In this document: positions 52,801-62,665 of the stretch, one piece after another
Position numbering within the stretch: position 1 is the stretch's first letter
How the letters are laid out: every line of letters begins with the position of its first letter
Source: Sphingomonas chungangi
GTDB lineage: Bacteria; Pseudomonadota; Alphaproteobacteria; Sphingomonadales; Sphingomonadaceae
Length of the DNA: 64,000 nt
Reading direction: 5' to 3'
Assembly: GCF_013778325.1 (NCBI RefSeq)
Contig: NZ_JACEIB010000026.1
Location: 124,001 to 188,000 of the forward strand
Program-made: the position numbers and the translations under genes
Notes under the pieces: model-generated
The model's database searches: none
Seen by the model: the letters and a program-made list of their open reading frames with translations, nothing else
What the model was told of the DNA's origin: nothing

Positions 52801-54053
52801 CACACCGGCCGCTCCAAGCTCTCCGGCGGCTGGCTGAACCAGGCCGGCCCCGCCTCGGTCATGTGGAAGCAATCCTCCAGCCGCACGCCGAACTGGCCGG
52901 GCAGATACAGACCGGGCTCGTCGGAGAAGCACATGCCCGGCTCCAGCACCTGCGTCTCGCCGTGGACGAGGTTGACCGGCTCGTGGCCGTCCAGCCCGAT
53001 GCCGTGGCCGGTGCGGTGCGAGAGGCCCGGCAGCCGGTAGCCGGGGCCATAGCCCAGCCCCTCGTAGAAGCGCCGCACCGCATCGTCGACGCTGCCCGCC
53101 GTCGCACCGATCCTCGCCGCCGCGAAGGCGACCTGCTGGCCGCGATGGACCTGATCCCACACCTGCCGCTGGTGGTCGCTTGGCTGCCCGACCACGAAGG
53201 TGCGCGACACGTCCGACTGATAGCCCTCGACCGTGCAGCCGCAATCCATCAGGACGAGGCTGTTCTCCCCGATCGTCTGATCCTCGCGCACGCCGTGGGG
53301 CAAGGCTGCGGCGGCATCGACCAGCACCATCGAGAATTCGGGCGATCCGCCCATCGCGCGGGTGGCGGCGTCCATCATGGAACTGACCGCGCTCGCCTTC
53401 ATGCCGGGCGCGACCTGCGGCACCAGCCAGCGATAGGCGGCGATGGTGATGTCCGTTGCATAGCGCATCAGCGCGATCTCGGCCGGGGACTTGTGCATCC
53501 GGCACCCGCGCACGACGCCCGCGCCCGACACGATCGCGGCGTTGGGCAGCGCCTTCTTCAGCCCGTCGACAGCGAAATAGCGCATCGTCTCTTCGATCGC
53601 GACCGGCCCGGCGGCGGCCTTACGATCCTTGAGGATGCCGGCGACGGTGACGAGCGGGTCCTCGTCCTCGTTCCAGATGCGGACCTCCGACGGGATGGCC
53701 AGCGAGAGGCGGATCGAGGGCTCCTCGAAGAAGGGCATGACGATCGCGATGTCGCCGTTCGCCGGGATCACCGCGCAGGTGAGCCGTTCTGAGCGGTGCC
53801 ACTCGATGCCGGTGAAGTAGATCAGCGACGATCCCGGCTCGATCAGCAGCGCGGAGATGCCGGCGGCGCGCATCCGGCGGCGGGCTTCCTCGATACGGCG
53901 TTCGCGTTCGGCCCGGGTGATGGCGGGGGGCTTGTTGGCGGGCGGTGCGGGAAACGGGGTGCCGGTGACGGCGAGCAGGCGCGACGGGAGCGCGAGCGCG
54001 GCGCCGGCAGCGAGGATGCCGGTCAGCAGCGTGCGGCGATCAGATATCAGCAT
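52800..54053 (-). CDS. Exported M24-family metallopeptidase (Xaa-Pro aminopeptidase-like)
   Basis: This 417-aa protein starts SDRRTLLTGILAAGAALALP, a twin-arginine signal, so it is folded with its metals before export. It has the pita-bread metal ligands DCG, SDVSRT, GHGIGL, DEPGLY and LED. An N-terminal creatinase-type domain precedes them. It should remove N-terminal residues before Pro in the periplasm. The stop overlaps the next start. The neighbouring dispersed repeat lies just upstream. Confidence 0.88.
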   Translation of the reverse strand: MLISDRRTLLTGILAAGAALALPSRLLAVTGTPFPAPPANKPPAITRAERERRIEEARRRMRAAGISALLIEPGSSLIYFTGIEWHRSERLTCAVIPANGDIAIVMPFFEEPSIRLSLAIPSEVRIWNEDEDPLVTVAGILKDRKAAAGPVAIEETMRYFAVDGLKKALPNAAIVSGAGVVRGCRMHKSPAEIALMRYATDITIAAYRWLVPQVAPGMKASAVSSMMDAATRAMGGSPEFSMVLVDAAAALPHGVREDQTIGENSLVLMDCGCTVEGYQSDVSRTFVVGQPSDHQRQVWDQVHRGQQVAFAAARIGATAGSVDDAVRRFYEGLGYGPGYRLPGLSHRTGHGIGLDGHEPVNLVHGETQVLEPGMCFSDEPGLYLPGQFGVRLEDCFHMTEAGPAWFSQPPESLERPV

Positions 54054-54087
54054 GCCCCCACACCCTCTTGTTCATCTGCCCCAAGAA

Positions 54088-54174
54088 ACCCGTTCGCACT
54101 GAGCGAAGTCGAAGTGCGTGCTCCAAGCCATCCCGCCAGCCGCACGTCCTTCGACTTCGCTCAGGACGAACGGA
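54088..54174. repeat. Dispersed palindromic repeat, copy 8
   Basis: Arms CGTTCGCACTGAGCGAAGTC (54093) and CTTCGACTTCGCTCAGGACG (54151) lie between two leftward genes. The arm variant GCGAAGTCGAAG is the same as in copy 7. Confidence 0.85.
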
Positions 54175-54197
54175 CGATGAATGTCGCCCGGCGAAGT

Positions 54198-54818
54198 TCA
54201 CGCATAGGCATAGGGGCCGCCCTTCGCGAGCGCCGCCTTATATGCGGGACGCGCATGGATGCGCTGGAGCCAGGCCTGCAGCCTGGGATAGCGCCCGTCC
54301 AGCCCGCCGCGCTGCGTCGCGGCTTCCAGCGGGAAGCTCAGCATCACGTCGGCGGCGGTGATCTCGCTGCCGGTGAACCATTCGCGCGTCTGCAACTCGC
54401 TTTCGAGATAGCGCAGATGCTGGGCGAACATGCCGAGCAGCGGCTTCCTCGCCGGGCGGCCGAGCAGGCCGAGCCGCCCCACCACCAGCAGCGCCAGCAG
54501 CGGCGGCATCAGCGAGCCCTCGGCATAATGGAGGAACTGGCGCCAGAGCAGCATGCCGGGCAGATCGTCCGGCGGGCCGAAGCCGTCGCCCTTCTTCACC
54601 AGATGCTCGACGATCGCGCCCGTCTCGATCAGCTTGATGCCCTCGTCCTCGACGATCGGCGACTTGCCGAGCGGGTGGACGCCCCTGAGCTCGGGCGGGG
54701 CAAGCATCGTCTTGGGGTTCCGCGCGTAGCGGATCACCTCGTAAGGCAGGCCCAGTTCCTCCAGCAGCCAGAGGACGCGCTGCGAGCGGCTGTTTTCGAG
54801 ATGGTGAACCCTGATCAC
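54198..54818 (-). CDS. Glutathione S-transferase family protein
   Basis: This 206-aa protein has the thioredoxin-like N-terminal domain (VHHLENSRSQRVLWLLEELGLPYE, GKSPIVEDEG, LIETGAIVEHL) and the helical C-terminal domain (FTGSEITAADVMLSFPLEAA, N-capping box). The Ser near residue 10 is the likely catalytic residue. The start is GTG at 54818, overlapping the methyltransferase stop (GTGA); earlier starts lie inside that gene. The substrate is unknown. Confidence 0.88.
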   Translation of the reverse strand: MIRVHHLENSRSQRVLWLLEELGLPYEVIRYARNPKTMLAPPELRGVHPLGKSPIVEDEGIKLIETGAIVEHLVKKGDGFGPPDDLPGMLLWRQFLHYAEGSLMPPLLALLVVGRLGLLGRPARKPLLGMFAQHLRYLESELQTREWFTGSEITAADVMLSFPLEAATQRGGLDGRYPRLQAWLQRIHARPAYKAALAKGGPYAYA

Positions 54819-55648
54819 GCTTGTGCACTCCAAATCCAGGCGGCGGCGGGGAAGCTGACCTTCTCTCCGTCGAAATGCGCGCGCACTTGCTCGTCGAGGC
54901 CGGCGCGAAGCCGTTCGCGGCCGGCCTCGTCCAGCTCGCGGATCGCGCGCGAGACGGGACCGATCCGCGCGAAGAAGTCGTTGGCGTCGGCGACCGGATC
55001 ACCCCCCGCGCCGGCGACATAGGCGAAGTCGAGCGCGGTGGCCTGCGCATCCCGCCAGCCCGCTTCGGCGAGGATGGCGGCGACGCGATCCCGATCGGCA
55101 AAGGCGAAGGGGCCGGGCGCGTGCGGATCGGAAGGGCCTCCGGGCATGAGGTGCGCGAACTTCGCGACCCAGGCATTCTCCTTCGGCGCGCGGAAGCAGG
55201 AAAAGACGAGGCGGCCGCCCGCTTTCGCCAGCGAGCGGAGGTGGGCGAAGGCGGCGACCGGATCATCGAAGAACATCACGCCGTGGCGCGAGACCAGCAG
55301 GTCGAAACCGGTCTCGCCGGTCCAGACAGTGGCATCGGCCCGTTCGAAGCGGCAGCGTGAGCGCACATGGTCCGGCAATCCGGCCGCGCGGGCCACGGCG
55401 GCACCGGACAGCGCGGGCGAAAGGTCGATGCCGTTGATCGTCGCACCCGGAAGTCGGGTCGCCAGCGAGAAGCTCGTCGTCCCCGCACCGCAGCCGACGT
55501 CGAGAATATGCGGCGTCGCGATCCCGTACACGGCGGCGACCGCCGCTTCCACCAGCGCCTCGTCGACCGGTTCGAAGGTGCGATCGGTGCGGTGCTGCTC
55601 CGTGGCCCAGACGTCGCCGACACGGCCTGCCCATTCTTCCTTGTCCAT
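54815..55648 (-). CDS. SAM-dependent methyltransferase (class I, UbiE-like fold)
   Basis: This 277-aa protein has the SAM-binding motif ILDVGCGAGTTSFSLA near residues 48-63, acidic NGIDLSPAL, FDLLVSRHGVMFF and the post-motif LRSLAKAGGRLVFSCFR. Small-molecule methylation is likely; the substrate cannot be read. ATG 55648 was preferred because the 59 upstream codons are low-complexity. It is encoded just before, and overlapping, the GST gene. Confidence 0.88.
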   Translation of the reverse strand: MDKEEWAGRVGDVWATEQHRTDRTFEPVDEALVEAAVAAVYGIATPHILDVGCGAGTTSFSLATRLPGATINGIDLSPALSGAAVARAAGLPDHVRSRCRFERADATVWTGETGFDLLVSRHGVMFFDDPVAAFAHLRSLAKAGGRLVFSCFRAPKENAWVAKFAHLMPGGPSDPHAPGPFAFADRDRVAAILAEAGWRDAQATALDFAYVAGAGGDPVADANDFFARIGPVSRAIRELDEAGRERLRAGLDEQVRAHFDGEKVSFPAAAWIWSAQA

Positions 55649-55844
55649 GGGCGAGGAGGCTAGACCCGCTGGCGACGGGTGGAAAGCGGCAAGGACTGCA
55701 GATGGGGGACTGCACGCCTCCGCCGGCGTCCCATGCCCTTCACTCTTCCCCATCGGCTCCGTCCGGCGACTGCCCTCCGACATCGGCGAACGGCGCCGCG
55801 CTCCGCTCGCCCGATGTCCCCGCAAGCCGGAGAAGGCTTTCGTC

Positions 55845-56930
55845 CTAGATATCGTCCTCTTCGCTCGGTCCCGCCATCATCGCTTCGGCGACGTCGTCGG
55901 TCTTGCGGCGGATCGCCGCCTCCAGCTTGGCGGCCATCTCGGGATTCTCGCGCAGGAACGTCTTGGCGTTCTCGCGCCCTTGGCCGATTCGCACCGAATC
56001 GTAGCTGAACCACGCGCCCGATTTCTCGACCAGGCCCGCCTTGACGCCGATGTCGAGGATCTCGCCGATCTTCGAGATGCCCTCGCCGTACATGATGTCG
56101 AACTCGACCTGCTTGAACGGCGGGGCGACCTTGTTCTTCACCACCTTCACGCGGGTGGAATTGCCGACGATATCATCGCGATCCTTGATCTGGCCGGTAC
56201 GGCGGATGTCGAGGCGGACCGAGGCGTAGAATTTGAGCGCGTTGCCGCCGGTCGTCGTCTCCGGGTTGCCGTACATCACGCCGATCTTCATGCGTAGCTG
56301 GTTGATGAAGATCACCATGCAGCGCGAGCGGCTGATCGAGCCGGTCAGCTTGCGCAGCGACTGCGACATGAGACGAGCCTGCAGGCCGACATGGCTGTCG
56401 CCCATTTCGCCCTCGATCTCGGCCCTCGGCACCAGCGCGGCGACCGAATCGACCACCAGCACGTCGATCGCGTTGGAACGCACCAGCGTGTCGACGATCT
56501 CCAGCGCCTGCTCGCCGGTGTCGGGCTGCGAGACGATCAGCTCGTCGATGTTGACGCCCAGTTTCTTGGCATAGACCGGATCGAGCGCATGTTCGGCATC
56601 GACAAAGGCAGCGGTGCCGCCGCCCCTCTGCGCCTCGGCGATGACGTGGAGCGCGAGCGTCGTCTTACCCGAGCTTTCCGGCCCGTACACCTCGATCACG
56701 CGGCCGCGCGGCAGGCCGCCGACGCCGAGCGCGATGTCGAGCCCCAGCGAGCCGGTCGAGATCGCCTCGACCTGCATCGTTTCCTTCGAGCCCAGCCGCA
56801 TCGCCGAACCCTTGCCGAAGGCGCGATCGATCTGCGCCAGCGCCGCATCGAGCGCCTTCTGCCTGTCCGAAACCGCCAGCTTGTCGATCATATCCGCGCT
56901 TGCCCCGATAACCTTGAGTGATGCGGCCAT
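55845..56930 (-). CDS. recA: Recombinase RecA
   Basis: This 361-aa protein carries Walker [23 protein letters not shown] (loop L1/L2 region with [16 protein letters not shown]) and an acidic tail (PSEEDDI). It forms filaments on single-stranded DNA for strand exchange and stimulates LexA self-cleavage. GGGAGA is 7 nt upstream of the ATG. A LexA box of the GTTC-N7-GTTC type sits 87 bp upstream, overlapping a plausible -35, so it is SOS-regulated. Confidence 0.97.
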   Translation of the reverse strand: MAASLKVIGASADMIDKLAVSDRQKALDAALAQIDRAFGKGSAMRLGSKETMQVEAISTGSLGLDIALGVGGLPRGRVIEVYGPESSGKTTLALHVIAEAQRGGGTAAFVDAEHALDPVYAKKLGVNIDELIVSQPDTGEQALEIVDTLVRSNAIDVLVVDSVAALVPRAEIEGEMGDSHVGLQARLMSQSLRKLTGSISRSRCMVIFINQLRMKIGVMYGNPETTTGGNALKFYASVRLDIRRTGQIKDRDDIVGNSTRVKVVKNKVAPPFKQVEFDIMYGEGISKIGEILDIGVKAGLVEKSGAWFSYDSVRIGQGRENAKTFLRENPEMAAKLEAAIRRKTDDVAEAMMAGPSEEDDI

Positions 56931-57016
56931 CTGCCAGTCTCCCAGTTAGAGCGGGACCGCGCGGGCATCAATGCGCGTCCTCCGTCACGGGAGCATGTAT
57001 CATGTATGTTCTTTTG

Positions 57017-57031
57017 GAACAAGAGCGGAAC
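57017..57031 (-). promoter_or_regulatory. LexA (SOS) box of recA
   Basis: On the minus strand GTTCCGCTCTTGTTC is an exact GTTC-N7-GTTC site. TTGTTC could be the -35, with TACATG 17 bp on as a weak -10. It lies between recA and the 3' end of the response-regulator gene. Confidence 0.88.
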
Positions 57032-57036
57032 AAATA

Positions 57037-57384
57037 TCAGGCGACAGAGTCGATAGCCTGCTCGATTCCATTCAATGTGAATGGCTTGGACAGCACCGGT
57101 GCGGTGGCGTGACGCTCGGGCGGGGCCTCGGTGTGGCCTCCCGTCGCCAGAATGAAGGGGATGTCGCGATCGGCCAGCGCGTCCGCGACGGGCCAACAGG
57201 AACGGCCGTGGAGATGGACATCGAGGATCGCCAGATCGAAGCCACCGGCCTCGGCCTGCGCCAGCGCGCCCTCCACCGTGTCCTCGGTGCCCGCCACCTG
57301 ATGACCGAGACTGTCGATGAAATCCTCGAGCATCATCGCGATGAGCGATTCGTCCTCGACGATCAGGATGGAGCGTGTGGCCAT
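57037..57384 (-). CDS. Single-domain response regulator
   Basis: This 115-aa protein is a bare receiver domain: acidic pair VEDES (E10-D11), phosphorylated Asp D55 in LAILDVHL, T81 and K100 in LSKPF. No output domain is present, so it acts by protein contact or as a phosphate sink, as DivK/CpdR/Sma0114-type proteins do. It lies between cckA and recA, 40 bp from cckA, but nothing in the sequence proves it works with CckA. Confidence 0.88.
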   Translation of the reverse strand: MATRSILIVEDESLIAMMLEDFIDSLGHQVAGTEDTVEGALAQAEAGGFDLAILDVHLHGRSCWPVADALADRDIPFILATGGHTEAPPERHATAPVLSKPFTLNGIEQAIDSVA

Positions 57385-57424
57385 ACCGTTCGCCTAGCGC
57401 GCCAAGCCGTTGCTGGACAAGCGT

Positions 57425-59896
57425 TTATCGCGCCTTTTCGGCTTTTGCATGGCGAGCGAGCGCGTCGCGCGCCGCCTCGGCCAGCTGCTGCACCGAGAAG
57501 GGCTTGGCGAGGAAGGAAACATTGTCGAGGTTGATCGAGCGGCGAAGCTGTTCCTCGGCATAGCCCGACATGAACAGGATCGGCAGCTCCGGGAAACGCT
57601 CGCGGGCGTGGGCGACCATGGTGGGGCCGTCCATAGTCGGCATCATCACGTCTGAGATCAGTAGGTCGAAACCGCTGCTCGCCTCGCCCGCCGGCACCTG
57701 ATTGAGGATTTCCAGCGCCTCCTCGCCATTCGCCGCCGTGCGGACCTGATAGCCCTGCCGCGACAGCGCGCGCTCGGCGACGGAGCGGACCATGTCCTCG
57801 TCCTCCACCACCAGGATCGATCCGGAACCCCACAATTCCTGGGGTGCCTCCTTGACTTTCTCCTTTTCGGGCGAGGCGATCTCGCCGTGGAAGACGGGCA
57901 AATAGACGACGAAGCTCGTCCCCTTCCCCATCTCCGAATCGGCGAAGATGAAGCCGCCCGATTGCTTGACGATGCCATAGACGGTGGAGAGGCCGAGGCC
58001 GGTGCCCTTGCCGACATCCTTGGTGGTGAAGAAGGGCTCGAAGATCTTGGGCAGCACATCGGGCGGGATGCCGGTACCGGTGTCGGTGACGCTGAACGCC
58101 GAATAGTCGCCCGCCGGCAGGACATCGGCGCCAAGGCGGCGGACCTCGGCGGCAGATACGCCATAGGTGCGGATCGTCAGCACGCCGCCGTCCGGCATGG
58201 CGTCGCGCGCATTGACGGCGAGGTTGACGATCACCTGCTCAAGCTGCCCGGGATCGGCGCGCACCGGGCCGATCGAACGGCCGTGGTTGATGACGAGCTG
58301 CATCGATTCGCCCATCAGGCGGCGCAGCAGGTTGGAGACCTCCGAGATCACGTCGGGCAGTTGCAGCACCTGCGGGCGCAGCGTCTGCTGGCGCGAGAAG
58401 GCGAGCAGCTGGCGGGTCAGGCCGGCGGCGCGGTTGGCGTTGTGGCGGATCTGCTGGATGTCGTCGTAATCGCTATCGCCGGGCGTGTGGCGCATCAGAA
58501 TCAGGTCGCAATGGCCCAGCACGGCAGTCAGGATATTGTTGAAATCGTGCGCCACGCCGCCGGCGAGCTGGCCGACCGCCTGCATCTTCGTGGCCTGCGC
58601 GACCTGGCGCTGGAGGCGCCCTTCCTCGGCCGAATCCTTGAGGGAGAGGATGACGGCGGCATCCCCCAGCCCGCGCGCGGACGCGACGGTGAGCGAGACG
58701 GGCTCGTCCGGCCGGTGGCGCAAGCGCACCGCGACGTCGCCGGAGAAGATCGGTGCGTTGCCGAACGGGCCGGAGGCAGGCTTGGCGCCCGCGAAACGCC
58801 GTACCGCGTCGGACACCGCCGACTTGTCCTCCTTCACGACGAGGTCGCTCGGATAGACGGCATGCTCCACATCGCTCATCCCGGCGGCGGCGCGGAACGC
58901 CTCGTTCTGGAAGAGGAAGCGCCCGTCGCGATCGATCAGCGCGAGGCCGAGCGGCAGCATGCCGAGAAGGCCGTAGAGATCATCCGGCCTCGTGGAACTT
59001 TCCGGAACGCGCTGCGCGGGATCGTCGAACAGCAGCATGGCCGCGGCGCCGGCGGCGAGCTCGCCATCGTCGAGCGGAACGTGGAGCAGCCGCAGCGGAT
59101 CGGCATCCTCCGGATCGCGGGCGAAGTGGAGCGCGCCATCCTCGTCCTGCGTCAGGCAGGCGGCGAAATCCCGGCCGGTGATGCTGCTCACCTGCGGCCC
59201 GATGGCGCGTGCGATGAAGACCTTGTTGGCGACGAGCACACGCCCGCGCTCGTCGATCAGGGCGGCCATCAGGCCGGCGCGGCCCAGCCGGTCCCCGAAG
59301 CCTCCGCCGACGAGGCGCAGCGCATCGGTGCGCCCCTCGCCACGCCCGTCGCCGATCCGCCAAAGCAGATGATCCTCGCCAACCCCGGCACGCAGCACAT
59401 GCAGCGTCACGCGGGTGCTGCCGAGCGCGACCTCGGCATCGCCCTCGCGCCAGGCCGAGCGGCCGGCGGCGGCGACCGTCTCGGCATAGAGATCGAGGCC
59501 CGGCAATGCGGGCGGCACGGCGGCGGCGCCGAAGCGATCGACATAGGCGACGTTGGCGGCGATCATCCGACCGGCGCGGTCGGTGATCGCGGCGGGCTCC
59601 TCGCAGACGTCCAGCGCGGCGCGGAGCAGCGCGCGATCTGGGCGCGGGGCGGACTCCGCCACCACGCCAACGCGCATCCGCGCAGCGAGCACGATGGCGG
59701 CGGCGATGGCGGCGAAACCGACGAGGAAGCCGACCGCGAAGCGCCAGTCTCCCGCCGCGCGCGCCAGCATGACGGCGGAGGCGACACCGAGGCCCGCAAC
59801 GCCGGCGGCGATCAGCCGGTCCGGCGTCAGCGTCACTTTCGCCGGCGCGGCGGCACGCAGGGGAATGGGCTCGGCACGAAGGGCAGGCAGACGCAT
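57425..59896 (-). CDS. cckA: CckA-type hybrid histidine kinase
   Basis: This 823-aa protein has two TM helices (about residues 28-72), PAS-type regions and a DHp domain with H450 ([20 protein letters not shown]). A HATPase domain follows ([35 protein letters not shown]), then a C-terminal receiver with D749 (LLISDVMMP) and K798. This order and the FNNIL phosphorylation motif match CckA, which drives the ChpT-CtrA relay in the alphaproteobacterial cell cycle. The first residues ([12 protein letters not shown]) are an N-terminal cytosolic segment. A gap of only 62 bp separates it from the peptidase. Confidence 0.9.
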   Translation of the reverse strand: MRLPALRAEPIPLRAAAPAKVTLTPDRLIAAGVAGLGVASAVMLARAAGDWRFAVGFLVGFAAIAAAIVLAARMRVGVVAESAPRPDRALLRAALDVCEEPAAITDRAGRMIAANVAYVDRFGAAAVPPALPGLDLYAETVAAAGRSAWREGDAEVALGSTRVTLHVLRAGVGEDHLLWRIGDGRGEGRTDALRLVGGGFGDRLGRAGLMAALIDERGRVLVANKVFIARAIGPQVSSITGRDFAACLTQDEDGALHFARDPEDADPLRLLHVPLDDGELAAGAAAMLLFDDPAQRVPESSTRPDDLYGLLGMLPLGLALIDRDGRFLFQNEAFRAAAGMSDVEHAVYPSDLVVKEDKSAVSDAVRRFAGAKPASGPFGNAPIFSGDVAVRLRHRPDEPVSLTVASARGLGDAAVILSLKDSAEEGRLQRQVAQATKMQAVGQLAGGVAHDFNNILTAVLGHCDLILMRHTPGDSDYDDIQQIRHNANRAAGLTRQLLAFSRQQTLRPQVLQLPDVISEVSNLLRRLMGESMQLVINHGRSIGPVRADPGQLEQVIVNLAVNARDAMPDGGVLTIRTYGVSAAEVRRLGADVLPAGDYSAFSVTDTGTGIPPDVLPKIFEPFFTTKDVGKGTGLGLSTVYGIVKQSGGFIFADSEMGKGTSFVVYLPVFHGEIASPEKEKVKEAPQELWGSGSILVVEDEDMVRSVAERALSRQGYQVRTAANGEEALEILNQVPAGEASSGFDLLISDVMMPTMDGPTMVAHARERFPELPILFMSGYAEEQLRRSINLDNVSFLAKPFSVQQLAEAARDALARHAKAEKAR

Positions 59897-59958
59897 GGCC
59901 CCTATTCGGCGCGGCGGGGCGGGTTCGTCAACGGCCCGCGCATGCCTTCATCCGACTA

Positions 59959-62016
59959 TCACCACACGTTCACGCGCTGATCCGGCGGGAGATACAGCTT
60001 CTCGCCCGGCTTCACGTCGAACGCCTTGTACCAGAGATCCTTGTTGCGGACCTCGTCGGTGCGCTGCTGGCCCGGCGAATGCGGGTTGGTCAGCACCTGC
60101 TGGCGCAGGATCGGATCGCGATACTTGGTGCGCCACACCTGCGCATAGCCGAGGTAGAAACGCTGATCCCCGGTGAAGCCGTCGATCACCGGCGCATCCT
60201 TGCCGCCGAGCGACAGTTCGTAGGCGTCGTGGCTCACCGAAAGTCCCGCGAGATCGGCCATATTCTCGCCTAGCGTCAGCTTGCCGTTGACGTGCAGGCC
60301 GGGCAACGGCTCGTAGGCGTCATACTGCGCGACGAGCTTGTCGGTCATCGCGGTGAAGCGCGAGACGTCCTGCGGCGTCCACCAGTCGGTGAGCGCGCCA
60401 TGCGCGTCATACTTGCGGCCCTGATCGTCGAAATGGTGGCTGAGCTCGTGGCCGATCACCACGCCGATGCCGCCATAGTTCACCGCCGGATCGGCCTTCG
60501 GATCGAAGAAGGGCGGCTGCAGGATCGCCGCCGGGAACACGATCTCGTTCATCGAGAAGTTCGCGTAGGCGTTAATCTCCATGGGGGTCATGCCCCACTC
60601 GCCGCGATCGATCGGCTGGCCGAGCTTGTTGAGGTTGCGCTGATATTCGAAGCCGTTCGAGCGTGCGACGTTGCCGACCAGATCGCCCGGCTTGATCACC
60701 AGCGTCGAGTAATCGCGCCACTTGGTCGGGTAGCCGATCTTGGGCGTGAAGGCCGCGAGCTTGGCGAGCGCCTTCTGCTTGGTGGCGTCGTCCATCCAGG
60801 TGAGCTTGGGGATGCGCTGGCCCATCGCGGCGATGATGTTGTGGACGAGCGCGTCGGCCGCCGCCTTCGCCTCGGGCGGGAAATATTTCGCGACATAGAC
60901 CTGGCCGACCGCCTCGCCCATCCCGTTGGAGACGAGGCTGACGCCCCGCTTCCAGCGCGGCTGGTTCTGCGGCGTGCCGGACAGTTCGGTGCCGTGGAAG
61001 GCGAACTGCGCGTCGACGAAATCCTTGGAGAGATAGCGCGCATATTCGTCCAGGGTGCGGACGGTCGCATAATCCTTCAGCACCGCCAGCGGCGTGTCCG
61101 CGAACAGCTTGGCCTCGCCCGCGAAGGCGGTCGGCTCGGCAACGAGGAACGCCTTCTGCCCGCCGAGGCCGAGGGCCGTCATGTAGGCGCCCCACGGGAA
61201 GCCCGGCGCCTTGGCGTCGAAATCGGCAGCCGACCACTTGTTATAGACCTTGTCGGCGTCGCGCGTGTCCTCGGGCGCCCACTGGACCTTGGCGATCTCC
61301 GTCTCGAACGCCATGATCGCCTGCGCGCGGGCCGCGGCATTGGGCTCACCGGCCAGCGTCAGCAGCCTGGTCATGTAGGCGACGTAGGCCGTGCGGTTCT
61401 TCGCCAGCGCGGGATCGTCCTTCAGGTAATAATCGCGGTTGGGCAGGCCGAGGCCGTCCTGACCGAACTGGGCGATGTAGGCGTCCGGATTCTTGTCGTC
61501 CTGGCCGACGCCCGTGTAGAACGGCGTGGTGATGCCGATGCGGTTGAGCTTCGCCATCTCGGCGGCGAGCGCGGCCTTGTCCTTGGCGGCCTTGATGTCG
61601 GCCAGCCACGGCTTCACCGGCGTGGCGCCCTTCGCGTCGGCCGCCTTCTCGTCCATGAAGCTCGCGTAGAACATGCCGATCTTGCTGCCCGGCTGCTTCT
61701 GCGCATCCTCCAGGATGCCGCGCGTGCGGGCGAGGCTCAGATCCTGCAGCTTGTGAAACATGCCGTAGCTGGAGCGATCGGCGGGAATCTCGGTTGTCTT
61801 CTGCCAGGTGCCACTGGCGTAGCTGTAGAAATCGTCGCCCGGCTTCACGGACTTGTCCATGCCGGCGGTGTCGAAGCCGAAGGTGCCGTAGGTCGGCGCG
61901 CCGGCGACGGCGGGGGCGCCGCCGGTGGTGGCGGGCGCGAGGAAATCGGGGGTGGCGGCCGGAGCGGCACCGGCGAGCACGGTGGATGCCAGAAGGGCGA
62001 CGAAGGTCAGACGCAT
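59959..62016 (-). CDS. M13-family zinc endopeptidase (PepO/neprilysin-like)
   Basis: This 685-aa protein has a signal peptide (FVALLASTVLAGAAPA). The M13 motifs are GHELSHHFDDQG (HExxH) and LGENMADLAGL (ExxxD, third zinc ligand), with NAYANF and a terminal NVW close to the family CxxW without the Cys. It cleaves oligopeptides in the periplasm. ATG 62016 is at the signal peptide; 12 upstream codons were excluded. It is probably not an operon partner of cckA. Confidence 0.92.
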   Translation of the reverse strand: MRLTFVALLASTVLAGAAPAATPDFLAPATTGGAPAVAGAPTYGTFGFDTAGMDKSVKPGDDFYSYASGTWQKTTEIPADRSSYGMFHKLQDLSLARTRGILEDAQKQPGSKIGMFYASFMDEKAADAKGATPVKPWLADIKAAKDKAALAAEMAKLNRIGITTPFYTGVGQDDKNPDAYIAQFGQDGLGLPNRDYYLKDDPALAKNRTAYVAYMTRLLTLAGEPNAAARAQAIMAFETEIAKVQWAPEDTRDADKVYNKWSAADFDAKAPGFPWGAYMTALGLGGQKAFLVAEPTAFAGEAKLFADTPLAVLKDYATVRTLDEYARYLSKDFVDAQFAFHGTELSGTPQNQPRWKRGVSLVSNGMGEAVGQVYVAKYFPPEAKAAADALVHNIIAAMGQRIPKLTWMDDATKQKALAKLAAFTPKIGYPTKWRDYSTLVIKPGDLVGNVARSNGFEYQRNLNKLGQPIDRGEWGMTPMEINAYANFSMNEIVFPAAILQPPFFDPKADPAVNYGGIGVVIGHELSHHFDDQGRKYDAHGALTDWWTPQDVSRFTAMTDKLVAQYDAYEPLPGLHVNGKLTLGENMADLAGLSVSHDAYELSLGGKDAPVIDGFTGDQRFYLGYAQVWRTKYRDPILRQQVLTNPHSPGQQRTDEVRNKDLWYKAFDVKPGEKLYLPPDQRVNVW

Positions 62017-62146
62017 GGGGAATCCCTCAACCTTGGTGTATGAGGAATGCATAGCACCGCGCCCGGATGGTGCAAGGCTGCGACAAGTAGCGAGCGCCTA
62101 TTTCACTTTTGCAACAGGCAACGGCGGTACAACAGGCAGCGGCGGA

Positions 62147-62629
62147 TTAGCCCCGCTCGCGCATGATCCTTGCCTGATCCCGCTTCCAGTCGCGTTCCTT
62201 GGCCGTCTCGCGCTTGTCGTGGAGCTTCTTGCCCTTGGCGAGCGCCAGCTCGACCTTCGCGCGGCCCCGCTTGTTGAAGTAGATGGCGAGCGGGATCAGC
62301 GTCATGCCCTCGCGGTTGACGCCCTGCGCCATCTTGTTGATCTCGCGCTCATGGAGCAGCAGCTTCCGGGGCCGGCGCGGCTCGTGGTTGAAGCGGTTGC
62401 CGTGGCTGAACTCCGGGATGTTGGCGTTGATCAGGCTGACCTGGCCGTCCCTGATCTCGGCATAGCTCTCCGCGATCGTCCCCTCGCCGAAGCGCAGCGA
62501 CTTCACCTCGGTGCCGGTCAGGGCGATGCCGGCCTCGAAGAATTGCTCGAGGAAATATTCGTGCCGCGCGCGCCGGTTCTCGGCGACGATCTTGGTCTTC
62601 TCGAATTCGATGGGCTTGGGACGGGACAT
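62147..62629 (-). CDS. smpB: SsrA-binding protein SmpB
   Basis: This 160-aa protein has the SmpB barrel and tail: [61 protein letters not shown] and a Lys/Arg-rich C-terminus. It delivers tmRNA to stalled ribosomes. It follows dapA and a small exported protein on the same strand. dapA-smpB linkage is common in alphaproteobacteria. Confidence 0.96.
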   Translation of the reverse strand: MSRPKPIEFEKTKIVAENRRARHEYFLEQFFEAGIALTGTEVKSLRFGEGTIAESYAEIRDGQVSLINANIPEFSHGNRFNHEPRRPRKLLLHEREINKMAQGVNREGMTLIPLAIYFNKRGRAKVELALAKGKKLHDKRETAKERDWKRDQARIMRERG

Positions 62630-62665
62630 AATGAGTTTCGCAATATCGGAAGGAACGGTGCGGTA

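Noticed and set aside
27530-54174. Dispersed repeats considered as a CRISPR array
   Set aside because: Copies are kilobases apart, internally palindromic and not spaced with unique 30-40 bp spacers; no cas genes are present.
57009-57020. GTTC-N5-GAAC palindrome at recA as a second LexA site
   Set aside because: The spacing and orientation fit neither the alphaproteobacterial direct repeat nor a full Gram-positive box; it is probably incidental.
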